A stretch of DNA of 54,739 nt, taken from positions 4,162 to 58,900 of the forward strand of contig DGTA01000037.1 in the NCBI GenBank assembly GCA_002394165.1. The letters run 5' to 3'. The DNA is from Lachnospiraceae bacterium UBA4348 (GTDB taxonomy: Bacteria; Bacillota; Clostridia; Lachnospirales; Lachnospiraceae). Shown here piece by piece: positions 25,312 through 32,571 of the stretch. Both the position numbers and the translations under genes were made by a program. The notes below the pieces were generated by a model. It ran no database searches, was not told the origin of the DNA, and was given only the letters and a program-made list of their open reading frames with translations. Each line of letters starts with the position of its first letter. Within the stretch, counting starts at the first letter, position 1.

Positions 25312-25923
25312 ATGAAAGTCATTCTGATCAACGGGAGTCCGCGTGCGGACGGCAACACTTATCTGGCGCTGAAAGAATGCGCCTCGGAAATCGAAAAAAA
25401 CGGGATCGATGCCGAGATCTTCCAGATCGGCAATAAACCCGTAAGAGGCTGCATCAGCTGCGGAGGATGTTCTTCCACCGGCAAATGCGTTTTCAAAGAT
25501 GATATCATGCAGGATATGCTGGAAAAAATGAAAGAAGCGGACGGAATCATCATCGGCTCTCCCGTCTACTACGGCGGCCCCAACGGAGCGCTGTGCGCCC
25601 TGCTCGACCGGGCTTTCTACACCGGTGCGTCCGAGCTTCGTTATAAACCCGGCGCGGCCATTGCCATCTGCCGGCGCGGCGGAGCAACTGCCGCTCTCGA
25701 CCGGCTGAACAAGTATTTCACCATCAATGAGATGCCGCTTGTCACGTCCCGCTACTGGAACCTTGCTCACGGCGCGGCAAAGGGAGAAGTGCTCCAGGAC
25801 GCCGAAGGGCTGCAGACCATGCGCATTCTCGGAAAAAATATGGCGGAGATGGTCAGACGCTGCAGTAAAGAGCCCTGGCCGGAACTGCAGGAAGAGAAAA
25901 CCTGGACAAATTTCATAAGATAA
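25312..25923 (+). CDS. Flavodoxin-fold NAD(P)H-dependent oxidoreductase
   Basis: FMN reductase/iron-sulfur flavoprotein family, 203 residues. The phosphate-binding loop is INGSPRADGNTY (about 6-17). The cysteine stretch GCISCGGCSSTGKC (about 46-59) resembles the cluster-binding site of Isf-type flavoproteins but with different spacing. SPVYYGGPNGALCALLDRAF is the family flavin-binding loop. GGGAGG lies upstream. It is expressed alone, divergent from the alcohol dehydrogenase and ended by repeat copy 5. A role in disposing of electrons or reducing quinones or aromatics is inferred. Confidence 0.9.
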   Translation: MKVILINGSPRADGNTYLALKECASEIEKNGIDAEIFQIGNKPVRGCISCGGCSSTGKCVFKDDIMQDMLEKMKEADGIIIGSPVYYGGPNGALCALLDRAFYTGASELRYKPGAAIAICRRGGATAALDRLNKYFTINEMPLVTSRYWNLAHGAAKGEVLQDAEGLQTMRILGKNMAEMVRRCSKEPWPELQEEKTWTNFIR

Positions 25924-25927
25924 ACTC

Positions 25928-25990
25928 AAAAGAGGGGTCTGACCCTTTTCGCACGTTGAAGTACGAAAAGGGTCAGACCCCTCTTTTTTA
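25928..25990. repeat. REP-like repeat, family A, copy 5, likely bidirectional terminator
   Basis: Arms 25931-25954 and 25961-25984 round GTTGAA, with one mismatch near the apex. The left arm is preceded by AAAA and the right arm followed by TTTTTT, so here the element has terminator form in both directions between two converging genes. Confidence 0.85.
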
Positions 25991-26005
25991 AAGCTCCCTC
26001 TTTTC

Positions 26006-27022
26006 TCAGCGGATCTCCTGTCTCATAAATTTCACATAGGAAATCAGGAAAGCCAGCATTGTCAATGAAGCCAGTCCGAACAGATGCGGCCAGACCAGCA
26101 TCAGGCTTTGCGTAAACGGCAGGTAACCGCTGATCGCTCCTACCAGCTGGGAGACCGTCACCGCATTGACCGAGCGGATGGCCGGATTCAGGATGGAGCT
26201 GACGGCTTCCGTGTACAGGTAATACGGCGACATCCGGTTGATGTACAGCTGGCAGTTATAGTTTGCCAGCGCGTTCACAGCTTTCTGGTAGTCGGTCTCC
26301 ACCGGATAGATCACGCCGGCGAAGAACCCCGCCAGCAGGCTGACGAACACGGCAAAGATGACCCACAAGGCGATCGATGCGAGCGCTGAGGTAGCTGCAT
26401 GCCTGCAGAATACCGAGAACATGATGGCGACCGACAGCCAGAAGCAGATATACAGGATCGTGCAGATGATATATACGAACACTCTGGCCAGCTCTTCTCC
26501 CGACGGCAGCAGGCCCGTTGTCAGGAAACCCGCAGCGCCCGTCAGGATACTGCTTGCAGTCGTAAGAATCGCAATCAGGACTGTTCCGGCCAAAAATTTT
26601 CCGATGATCACATTATCCCTGTAGATCGGCTGGGCCAGCAGCCTGCCCAGAGTCCCGTTGCTGCGCTCGGAATTGATCGCATCGAAACCGAGCATCAGCC
26701 CTACAAACGGGCCGATCAGTGCCATAAAGGACACATAGGAGGGGACGGAGCTGCCCCCCGTCGTGTACAGTTTCAGAAATACAAAGTGGCTGTCCGCCTC
26801 GAGCGCATCCTTCATCCCGGTGGCCGCCCCGTAGATTCCGGCGGCGGTCGTAACGGCGACCAGAAGCAGGATGATCAGGAACCTCCTGCCCTTTATGTGA
26901 TCTGCCATTTCTTTGCGGTACAGGGCTCCGAGCCCGTTTCGGCGCGCTCTCTTCCATGATCCGGACACACTTTCATTCACATTATTTTTCACGCCTGCCG
27001 TGCCCACGCTTTGCTGTGTCAT
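26006..27022 (-). CDS. ABC-2 type transporter permease
   Basis: Membrane subunit of an ABC-2 exporter, about 338 residues, six hydrophobic segments. The start at 27022 has GAGGAGG 9 nt upstream and overlaps the ATPase gene by 41 bases. The first segment follows ALYRKEMADHIKGRRFLIIL, a typical ABC-2 N terminus. FDAINSERSNGTLGRLLAQP is the conserved coupling-helix motif. It forms an operon with the ATPase and NEW3 protein, a common gene trio in Clostridia. Substrate unknown. Confidence 0.92.
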   Translation of the reverse strand: MTQQSVGTAGVKNNVNESVSGSWKRARRNGLGALYRKEMADHIKGRRFLIILLLVAVTTAAGIYGAATGMKDALEADSHFVFLKLYTTGGSSVPSYVSFMALIGPFVGLMLGFDAINSERSNGTLGRLLAQPIYRDNVIIGKFLAGTVLIAILTTASSILTGAAGFLTTGLLPSGEELARVFVYIICTILYICFWLSVAIMFSVFCRHAATSALASIALWVIFAVFVSLLAGFFAGVIYPVETDYQKAVNALANYNCQLYINRMSPYYLYTEAVSSILNPAIRSVNAVTVSQLVGAISGYLPFTQSLMLVWPHLFGLASLTMLAFLISYVKFMRQEIR

Positions 27023-27980
27023 GTCTGTGCGCCTCCTCTTCCTCATGTTCAAAATAACTGCTGTAGATTTCATCCAGGTCGCCGCCCTTCTGCCTGAAGT
27101 GCGTCGGCACATAATGGTTTTCATACAGATAACTCATCACCTGCTCACGCAGGTCTTTATCCGATTCAATGATGAGCCTGGCTCCTTCCCGGCGGATGTT
27201 CTTCACCCCGCCAATCCCGCTTAAGAAACCGAGCAGCCGGTCATCGAGCGGCTGCGTCTCCAGCTCCAGTGCATAATGATTTTCCCTGACCAGGGCGGTC
27301 CCAAGCTCCGGGATGGTTCCGCAGGCGATCATCCTGCCCTGGACAAAAATCCCGACCCGGTCGCAGATCTGCTGGATCTGGTAAAGCTGATGCGATGAGA
27401 CAAGGATCGTACGGCCGTCCTCCTCAGCCAGCTGCCTGATCAGGTGAAGGAACTCTTTCATTCCCTCGGGATCCAGTCCCAGTGTGGGCTCATCCATGAT
27501 GATGACCCTGGGATCTTTCATCAGAATGTCAGCGATCCCGAGCCTCTGCTTCATACCTCTTGAATAGGTGCCGGCCTTCTGGTCCGCCGCCTGTGTCATT
27601 CCTACTCTTTCAAGCAGTTCATCGATCTTCGGATCGATCTCCTTTTCATTTAATCCGTTCAGCCGCCCGGTAAAGCGCAGGTTCTCCCTCCCCGTCATGT
27701 CAGGATAAAATCCCACATTGTCGGGCAGGTAACCGGTGATCTTTTTCACCTCCATGGCATTCCTGGTGCAGTTGATCCCATCGATCATGGCATACCCTTC
27801 GTCCGGCTCGGTCAGCCCCAGAAGCATCAGGATCGTGGTCGTCTTACCCGCTCCGTTCGGGCCGAGCAGTCCGAAGACTTCTCCTTTTTTCACTTTCAGG
27901 TTCAGATGATCGACAGCTGTTTTATTACCGTATCTTCTGGTCAGTCCTGACAGGACGATCATTTCATCTTTTTCTGTCAT
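26982..27980 (-). CDS. ABC transporter ATP-binding protein
   Basis: ATPase of the adjoining exporter. Walker A GPNGAGKTTT, signature YSRGMKQRLGIADIL, Walker B VIIMDEPTLGLDP and the switch histidine in LVSSHQ are all present, so it should be active. The C-terminal 90 residues form a small regulatory domain. I place the start at 27980 (MTEKDEM, poor ribosome site); ATG 27995 or a GTG near 28013 are alternatives. It follows the NEW3 gene closely. Confidence 0.92.
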   Translation of the reverse strand: MTEKDEMIVLSGLTRRYGNKTAVDHLNLKVKKGEVFGLLGPNGAGKTTTILMLLGLTEPDEGYAMIDGINCTRNAMEVKKITGYLPDNVGFYPDMTGRENLRFTGRLNGLNEKEIDPKIDELLERVGMTQAADQKAGTYSRGMKQRLGIADILMKDPRVIIMDEPTLGLDPEGMKEFLHLIRQLAEEDGRTILVSSHQLYQIQQICDRVGIFVQGRMIACGTIPELGTALVRENHYALELETQPLDDRLLGFLSGIGGVKNIRREGARLIIESDKDLREQVMSYLYENHYVPTHFRQKGGDLDEIYSSYFEHEEEEAHRHDTAKRGHGRREK

Positions 27981-28027
27981 CCGTTTCGCCCCCATCCGTT
28001 TTTCATGTTTCACCGGAAACGAGCATC

Positions 28028-29260
28028 TCAGCGGCGGCCGTATTTCCGGATGATCAGGGCCAGAATGATGCACACCACCGCGATGATGCCGATTGCAGCC
28101 ACGCCCCAGGTCGTGTGATTCTTAACAGAGATTCTCAGGTCGGCCTCTCCTTTGACCTGGGCGTTTGAAACGGTCATCACCGCAACATAATCCCCGATCA
28201 CCGCGTTCTCAGCGGGCTGTATATAAGCGGTGATTTCTTTCGTGGCACCGGCCTCCAGAAGACTGATCGTCGTTTCATCAAAACGGATATTCCAGTCTGT
28301 CGATCCCTGCCCTGCCAGCTGCAGGTTTTCCAGATCGATATTGCCTGTATTCGTCACAGCCAGCGTCACCTTCTCTTCCTCACCCGCGTAAGCGGATGCG
28401 CTCAGGTTGCCCGTTGACGTACTCAGAGTCACTCCATAACTGCCCGTGATCGAGATTTTCAGCTCCAGTGTCAGAGAATCGTCCGCAGAAGTTGCGGTCA
28501 GCGGGATGGTGTAGTCACCCTGGCTGACTGTCTCAGACGGGGTAACATCAACGGTCAGTCCCTGGCTCTTGCCCGCGTCCACCGGGACAGAAGCCACTTT
28601 AGAGCTCTCTCCGGAGGGAGTGAAGGTCACACTCCAGCCCTCCGGCGCATTGGCAGCCAGAGAGTATGACTGAAGCGTCAGCCGGTTGTTGATGATCGTT
28701 GTATCAAAACTGAATTTCGTGGTTGAATCGCCCTGCTGCTCGGGATACTGTGCCGTAAAATCGCTCTGGCCGGCCTCCTGGGAGGTGATCTTCACGGTCA
28801 GCGTTGTATCAGCCTTTGCCTGGGTGCCTGCTGCCTCAAGCGTAAAAGTATAATCACCATCTTTGGCATCTTCCGGAATGGTCAGTGAATAACTCAGTTT
28901 CGGGCTGTCTGCCTTTTCCTGTCCGGCACTGACATGGACACTTGATATCTCATTATCGCTGCCCCTGAAATAGCCCGACCAGCCTTCAGGCAGATCCTTA
29001 GCCTCCAGGGCTGCGTCATCGTCTGCAGCAGTCTGGTTTACGATGTAGAGCGGAAAAGTCACCGTGGCGCCCGGTTTGGCACTTACCCCCGGATAATCCG
29101 TACTCAGGATGACCTGGCCGGCATCCGCTGTTATTTCTGTCGCTGCCGCTTCTGTCTCTTTCTCCTTCGCCGCGGCATTCAGCGGTAATGCCAGGCAGGC
29201 TGCCATTCCCATTAAGATTGCTGCTCTTTTCCAGTTGCTTTTCATACTCTTTGTCAACAT
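28028..29260 (-). CDS. NEW3-domain membrane protein of an ABC exporter operon
   Basis: 410 residues: signal peptide (about 12-31), then three or more Ig-like beta domains of the NEW3 (NPCBM-associated) type, for example DLPEGWSGYFRGSDNEISSV and NAPEGWSVTFTPSGE. It ends in a membrane helix (VAAIGIIAVVCIILALII) and a short basic tail. Such proteins occur with ABC-2 exporters and are thought to act as extracellular partners. AAGGAG lies 11 nt from the ATG. It appears to be transcribed from the promoter at 29568 through a long structured leader. Confidence 0.88.
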   Translation of the reverse strand: MLTKSMKSNWKRAAILMGMAACLALPLNAAAKEKETEAAATEITADAGQVILSTDYPGVSAKPGATVTFPLYIVNQTAADDDAALEAKDLPEGWSGYFRGSDNEISSVHVSAGQEKADSPKLSYSLTIPEDAKDGDYTFTLEAAGTQAKADTTLTVKITSQEAGQSDFTAQYPEQQGDSTTKFSFDTTIINNRLTLQSYSLAANAPEGWSVTFTPSGESSKVASVPVDAGKSQGLTVDVTPSETVSQGDYTIPLTATSADDSLTLELKISITGSYGVTLSTSTGNLSASAYAGEEEKVTLAVTNTGNIDLENLQLAGQGSTDWNIRFDETTISLLEAGATKEITAYIQPAENAVIGDYVAVMTVSNAQVKGEADLRISVKNHTTWGVAAIGIIAVVCIILALIIRKYGRR

Positions 29261-29289
29261 TTCAGTTCACACTCCTTTTTTTAGTTACA

Positions 29290-29566
29290 GGAACACCTCG
29301 CGGCTGTTGTTTCCGCCTCGCCCACCTCGCGGCCTTCGCCGCTCGGTCGCGGCTGTCGCCGCATACAACAACAGGCGGATGCCTCATTTGAAGCTGGCTT
29401 ACCTTCGGCATCCTTCCGTTGTTGTGCGAGGCTTGTAGCTTACGCGCAAAGAAGCCCTACGGGAGTGTCGGCTCCAGTAGGGCTTTGTATCGTGTCCGCT
29501 ACAGCTGATATTCCTTGCAAATGCCGTTTACCTTTCGGTAAGCACCGCTGTTCTTTTATCAGCTAC
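29290..29566 (-). ncRNA. Candidate structured RNA or leader upstream of the NEW3/ABC operon
   Basis: No ORF here. On the minus strand, right after a strong promoter, complementary segments follow one another. Helices: 29557-29564 with 29503-29510; hairpin 29528-29532/29537-29541 closed by a GAAA tetraloop; 29498-29503 with 29434-29439; 29452-29460 with 29477-29485; 29426-29432 with 29315-29321. The last encloses 29418-29425/29365-29372 and 29407-29413/29377-29383. GCGGC hairpins follow near 29331-29365. The GNRA loop fits transcription of the minus strand. It does not match the T-box, cobalamin, SRP or tmRNA patterns I know. It may be a riboswitch-like leader or an independent RNA. Confidence 0.6.
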
Positions 29567-29567
29567 T

Positions 29568-29596
29568 GTTATAGTCCCGGGTTGGGTAAAAGTCAA
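29568..29596 (-). promoter_or_regulatory. Promoter of the structured leader/NEW3 operon
   Basis: Minus strand TTGACT (29591-29596), 17-base spacer, TATAAC (29568-29573). The start of transcription falls near 29561, about 300 bases before the NEW3 ATG, just where the first helix begins. Confidence 0.8.
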
Positions 29597-29671
29597 TGTT
29601 CCGGAGAGGTGTATTCTGTGAAGAATCTGTGATTTTTTCTGCTTCGGTCGGCAGTATCCGTCTTTTCGCGT

Positions 29672-30469
29672 TCACTTCAGGTAAAACTGTATGACATCCC
29701 TTATCTGCCTGATATTCAGCGGCTCTGTTCTTGTCTCCGATGTAATGATCAGCCGGTCCCCCGGAAAGATTTTATTCTTGTTGTAGGAGATCATTTTTTT
29801 CACTGCTTTTGACGCATAGTCCGGATCGTCCATCATTCCGAAGTGATCCCAGAACATTTCCTTCCTCCTTCTGATATTCAGGACTGTAAAATCAGGGTAC
29901 ACTGTTCCATACCCCCAAAGCCTGACCGGGTACTCATACCGGTAGGGAATTCCTTCCTTCAGAAGCATATTGGCAATAATCACCTCAGACTTTGATCTGA
30001 CCTGCTCTCCTCTCTGCGTGATCAGCTCCGGGCTGTCCCCGGATATGCTTTTTCCTTTATATTCCATGTTCTCCCACCTTTCTGCGAACATGTCGTCTGT
30101 CTCGATCAGGGGAGTGAACAGCTTCCGTCTTCTTTCAGGAAGTCGTTCATAAATCTGTTCGGCGCTGATTTTTGGATATTCAGCCAGACATCTTTCAATT
30201 GCTTTTTTCTCCCTTCTGATTGCTTTTATCAGCCGCTCCCTGTAATCCTTTCCTGCAAGCCGGCTCACCAGCTCCTCATTATCCTGGGGAATATAGACAC
30301 CGCTCCTGTCTGTTGTCTCCCTTCGATGATAATACCAGTCTTTCTGATTTCGTCCTTTTGATATGCGCAGTCTGCCCGGGGGAGCTTTGGCAAGCTCTTC
30401 TTCCGCTTTTTCTTCCAATGTTCTCAGCCAGTCGACTCTTTCCGCCAGCATTTTGGTTATCTCATCCAT
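29672..30469 (-). CDS. PD-(D/E)XK nuclease-like protein
   Basis: 265 residues. The first 110 are helical and highly charged (coiled-coil-like, RRETTDRSGVYIP in between). The C-terminal part has the layout of a PD-(D/E)XK nuclease: RSKSEVIIANML (helix with acidic residue), YRYEYPVRL, then YPDFTVLN as the metal-binding PD, and KEMFWDHFGMMDDPDY where the second acidic residue would be. Related proteins as I recall them have WEH; here it is WDH, so activity is open. AAAGG lies about 9 nt before the ATG. It is flanked on both sides by apparently non-coding structured DNA, and no methylase or helicase is near. Confidence 0.65.
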   Translation of the reverse strand: MDEITKMLAERVDWLRTLEEKAEEELAKAPPGRLRISKGRNQKDWYYHRRETTDRSGVYIPQDNEELVSRLAGKDYRERLIKAIRREKKAIERCLAEYPKISAEQIYERLPERRRKLFTPLIETDDMFAERWENMEYKGKSISGDSPELITQRGEQVRSKSEVIIANMLLKEGIPYRYEYPVRLWGYGTVYPDFTVLNIRRRKEMFWDHFGMMDDPDYASKAVKKMISYNKNKIFPGDRLIITSETRTEPLNIRQIRDVIQFYLK

Positions 30470-30489
30470 TCTTACGCCTTTCTGTCATT

Positions 30490-31275
30490 TTCAAATACGG
30501 TCAGCAAGTTTTTTTCTGCTCCGCGGCCGAGTTTTTCAGATGAAATCCTTTGCTTAAAAACATTTCATCCGATAGCTTGGCTCATTTTGGGGGATTTTTC
30601 ACAAATGTTGAGCCATGACTTCCACCCGCCATAGTCTGACACTTCGAATATTTGCGCAGGGTTTCTGCACATTATCCAGAGGACAGACTTTTGATGTGGT
30701 CACCTTTGCCGCTGAAATTCTCTTTTTCATCAGACAATTTCCGGCGTTTTCCCCGAATTAGTACGGCAAAGACCTCCCTTCACACAACGGCTGCTGCTTT
30801 TTCTTACCCCGTGATGTGTTCTGTGTCGGACCAATCAAGGAAACAAATCATTTTCGGCTGACGGACTTTCCTTGTGAGCAATCTAGCGGTCCCTTACTCG
30901 TCGCTCTGCTGCTTTTTTATCAGCCAAACCAAATAATAATCCTTAAGTTAGTCTGACAGAAGACTGACACGGAAACGGGAAATAGCCGCTTGAACTACTT
31001 CTTCTACCCCAAAGAGCTGTTCTTCTCCGCAAAAACTCCGTCAAACCATAAGACGAAATATTCTGTTATTCTCATTTTCGTATGAAATTCGGGACGCCAG
31101 GGCGAATTCAAATTACTCCTAACCAAAATTCAGCCCAAGCTGTGAAATAAAGAGATGCCTTCCGATGGAAGGTAAGACAGAACATCTCTGTGGATGTCCC
31201 AATGAAATTTTATTGACCCGGCCTGCGCACTGCATGCAAGAAGGTTTTAACTCAGCCGGGTGCCCCCCGGTGAGT
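30490..31275 (-). ncRNA. Candidate large structured non-coding RNA upstream of the nuclease gene
   Basis: Nearly 800 bases without a credible gene but dense in complementary segments. Helices (plus coordinates): 30539-30546/30562-30569; 30579-30584/30609-30614; 30633-30638/30684-30689; 30704-30711/30764-30771, enclosing 30714-30719/30736-30741; 30856-30861/30920-30925; 31151-31157/31183-31189, enclosing 31158-31163/31167-31172; 31250-31254/31271-31275 with 31256-31260/31266-31270. A G-U pair near 30655/30665 fits the minus strand. It ends about 20 nt before the nuclease start. The minus strand has small broken frames only. Ends are approximate; no strong promoter fixed. Confidence 0.55.
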
Positions 31276-31318
31276 TGACTACAGTGTAAAATGACTTCTC
31301 GCAGATTTCAAGTCCCTC

Positions 31319-31375
31319 TTCACCTGCGCACAAACATGCTTCACCGAAGCACAAACATGCTTCACCTGCGCATAA
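31319..31375. repeat. Short tandem repeat at the end of the HD gene
   Basis: GCACAAACATGCTTCACC occurs twice, 18-19 bases apart, followed by a diverged third unit (GCATAAACAAAGTCTCC) that overlaps the 3' end of the HD gene. It looks like local slippage duplication. Confidence 0.7.
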
Positions 31376-31829
31376 ACAAAGTCTCCTGCAGCGAAGCCCA
31401 CTTGTCCGCCAGGCAGACGATCCACGCTTCGCGCGTCCTGGGCATCTTTGTCAAGGTCAGCGGCCACATATGAGAGTCGATGACATGCTGCACATCCTTG
31501 TTGACATTGAAGTATTTCCGCGCATTCTCACTGGCCTTTTTAGGATGCTCAAATCCATGCAGTTTCTGAAGACGCTTCAAGCCTTTCTCCCGGCGGGGCT
31601 TCTCATCGCTGTGCCAGTCGTACAGATAAAAATCGTGCAGCATCGCTCCCGTTACCAGGGTCTCCTCATCCGCATTCAGGTGCAGGTGGCGGTTGAGGCG
31701 GCGGCTTAAGTCCGTCACTCTTTTGCAGTGCTCATAAGTGCTGATCTTTCCGTGCTGGACAAAGTTTTCCATCTGCCTGACATTTTCGTCCTGCTGCAGC
31801 ATCTGCAATGTCCTTTCCGCGTTTTCCAT
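31362..31829 (-). CDS. HD-domain hydrolase
   Basis: 155-residue HD-superfamily protein. Metal-binding residues: histidine in STYEHCKRVTDLSRRL (about H34), HD in GAMLHDFYLYDW, and later H and D in VIDSHMWPL and CLADKW. This set predicts a metal-dependent phosphohydrolase, probably of nucleotides or phosphate esters, in the cytoplasm. It is transcribed from 31869-31896. Its stop lies at the edge of a short tandem repeat, so the C terminus may have been reset by that repeat. Substrate unknown. Confidence 0.88.
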   Translation of the reverse strand: MENAERTLQMLQQDENVRQMENFVQHGKISTYEHCKRVTDLSRRLNRHLHLNADEETLVTGAMLHDFYLYDWHSDEKPRREKGLKRLQKLHGFEHPKKASENARKYFNVNKDVQHVIDSHMWPLTLTKMPRTREAWIVCLADKWASLQETLFMRR

Positions 31830-31868
31830 CTCAGTTCCACCCCTTGCCTAAGTGTGTATTTCTGCCTT

Positions 31869-31896
31869 ATTATAATACAAGTCCATGCTCTGACAA
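31869..31896 (-). promoter_or_regulatory. Promoter of the HD gene
   Basis: Minus strand TTGTCA (31891-31896), 16-base spacer, TATAAT (31869-31874). The same AT-rich core may serve the divergent HAD gene. Confidence 0.7.
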
Positions 31897-31917
31897 AATC
31901 TTCTGTGAGGTTTTCTT

Positions 31918-32571
31918 ATGAAATATAAATGTCTTGTGCTTGATCACGATGATACGGTCGTCAACAGTACGACGACCATCCATTACCCCGCCTTTTTGGC
32001 CTTCATGAAGGACGCCCGGCCCGAGCTTTCCATGTCACTTGAGGAATACTTTGCCTACAATTTCGAGCCGGGTGTGGTCCCGCTCTTCCGGGATATCTGC
32101 GGACTCAGCCCGGAGGAGATGAAACAGGAAGAAGATTTCTGGAAAAGCTACGTCAAAGATCACATTCCCCAGGCCTATCCGGGGATCCGTTCTCTTCTTG
32201 AAAGGCATAAAAAAGAAGGAGGGCTGATCTGTGTGATCTCGCACTCCTTCAGTCACTATATTCTCAGGGATTATGAATACAACCATCTTCCAACGCCGGA
32301 TATGATCTTCGGATGGGATCTCGAGCCCCATCTTCGCAAGCCTTCCCCCTACGGACTTGAGCAGATCATGAAGACATACTCCCTGGAGAAAGAGCAGCTG
32401 CTGGTCCTGGATGACTTAAAGCCCGGTTACGATATGGCACAGTCAGCCGGCGTCCCCTTTGCCGCAGCGGGATGGGCCAATGATGTCGGATCGATCGAGA
32501 CCTTCATGCGCGCCAACTCGCCGCTGTATTTCAAAAAAGTCGAGGACCTTGCCGCCTATCTGGAGGACTGA
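31918..32571 (+). CDS. HAD-family hydrolase
   Basis: Haloacid dehalogenase-like phosphatase, 217 residues. Motif I is LDHDDTVVNS (nucleophile D9, acid D11). Motif II is VISHS, and motif III/IV are RKPSPYGLEQI and LLVLDDLKPGYD. The helical cap at about 20-90 resembles phosphoglycolate phosphatase-type enzymes. GAGG lies 7 nt before the ATG. The 3' end overlaps the converging GH3 gene by 16 bases. The substrate, a small phosphate ester, is not deducible. Confidence 0.92.
   Translation: MKYKCLVLDHDDTVVNSTTTIHYPAFLAFMKDARPELSMSLEEYFAYNFEPGVVPLFRDICGLSPEEMKQEEDFWKSYVKDHIPQAYPGIRSLLERHKKEGGLICVISHSFSHYILRDYEYNHLPTPDMIFGWDLEPHLRKPSPYGLEQIMKTYSLEKEQLLVLDDLKPGYDMAQSAGVPFAAAGWANDVGSIETFMRANSPLYFKKVEDLAAYLED

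Noticed and set aside
26982..28073. Extended N terminus of the ABC ATPase from 28073
   Set aside because: It overlaps the NEW3 gene by 46 bases and has no ribosome site; the conserved domain starts after 27980.
29672..30469. Restriction-modification system
   Set aside because: No methyltransferase, specificity or helicase gene is within reach; only the nuclease-like fold is supported.
30652..30861. 69-codon plus-strand frame in the gene-poor segment
   Set aside because: No ribosome site, no recognisable domain, and it runs through the nested helices of the proposed RNA.
30855..30870. GGAAAGTCC on the minus strand as RNase P RNA
   Set aside because: Only this short core fits; the other conserved RNase P regions are absent.
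30961..31080. Broken minus-strand frames resembling a short protein
   Set aside because: Two frames look weakly coding (for example a stretch ending SRFRVSLLSD) but are cut by stops and have no start with ribosome site. I cannot tell decay from chance, so no gene is called.
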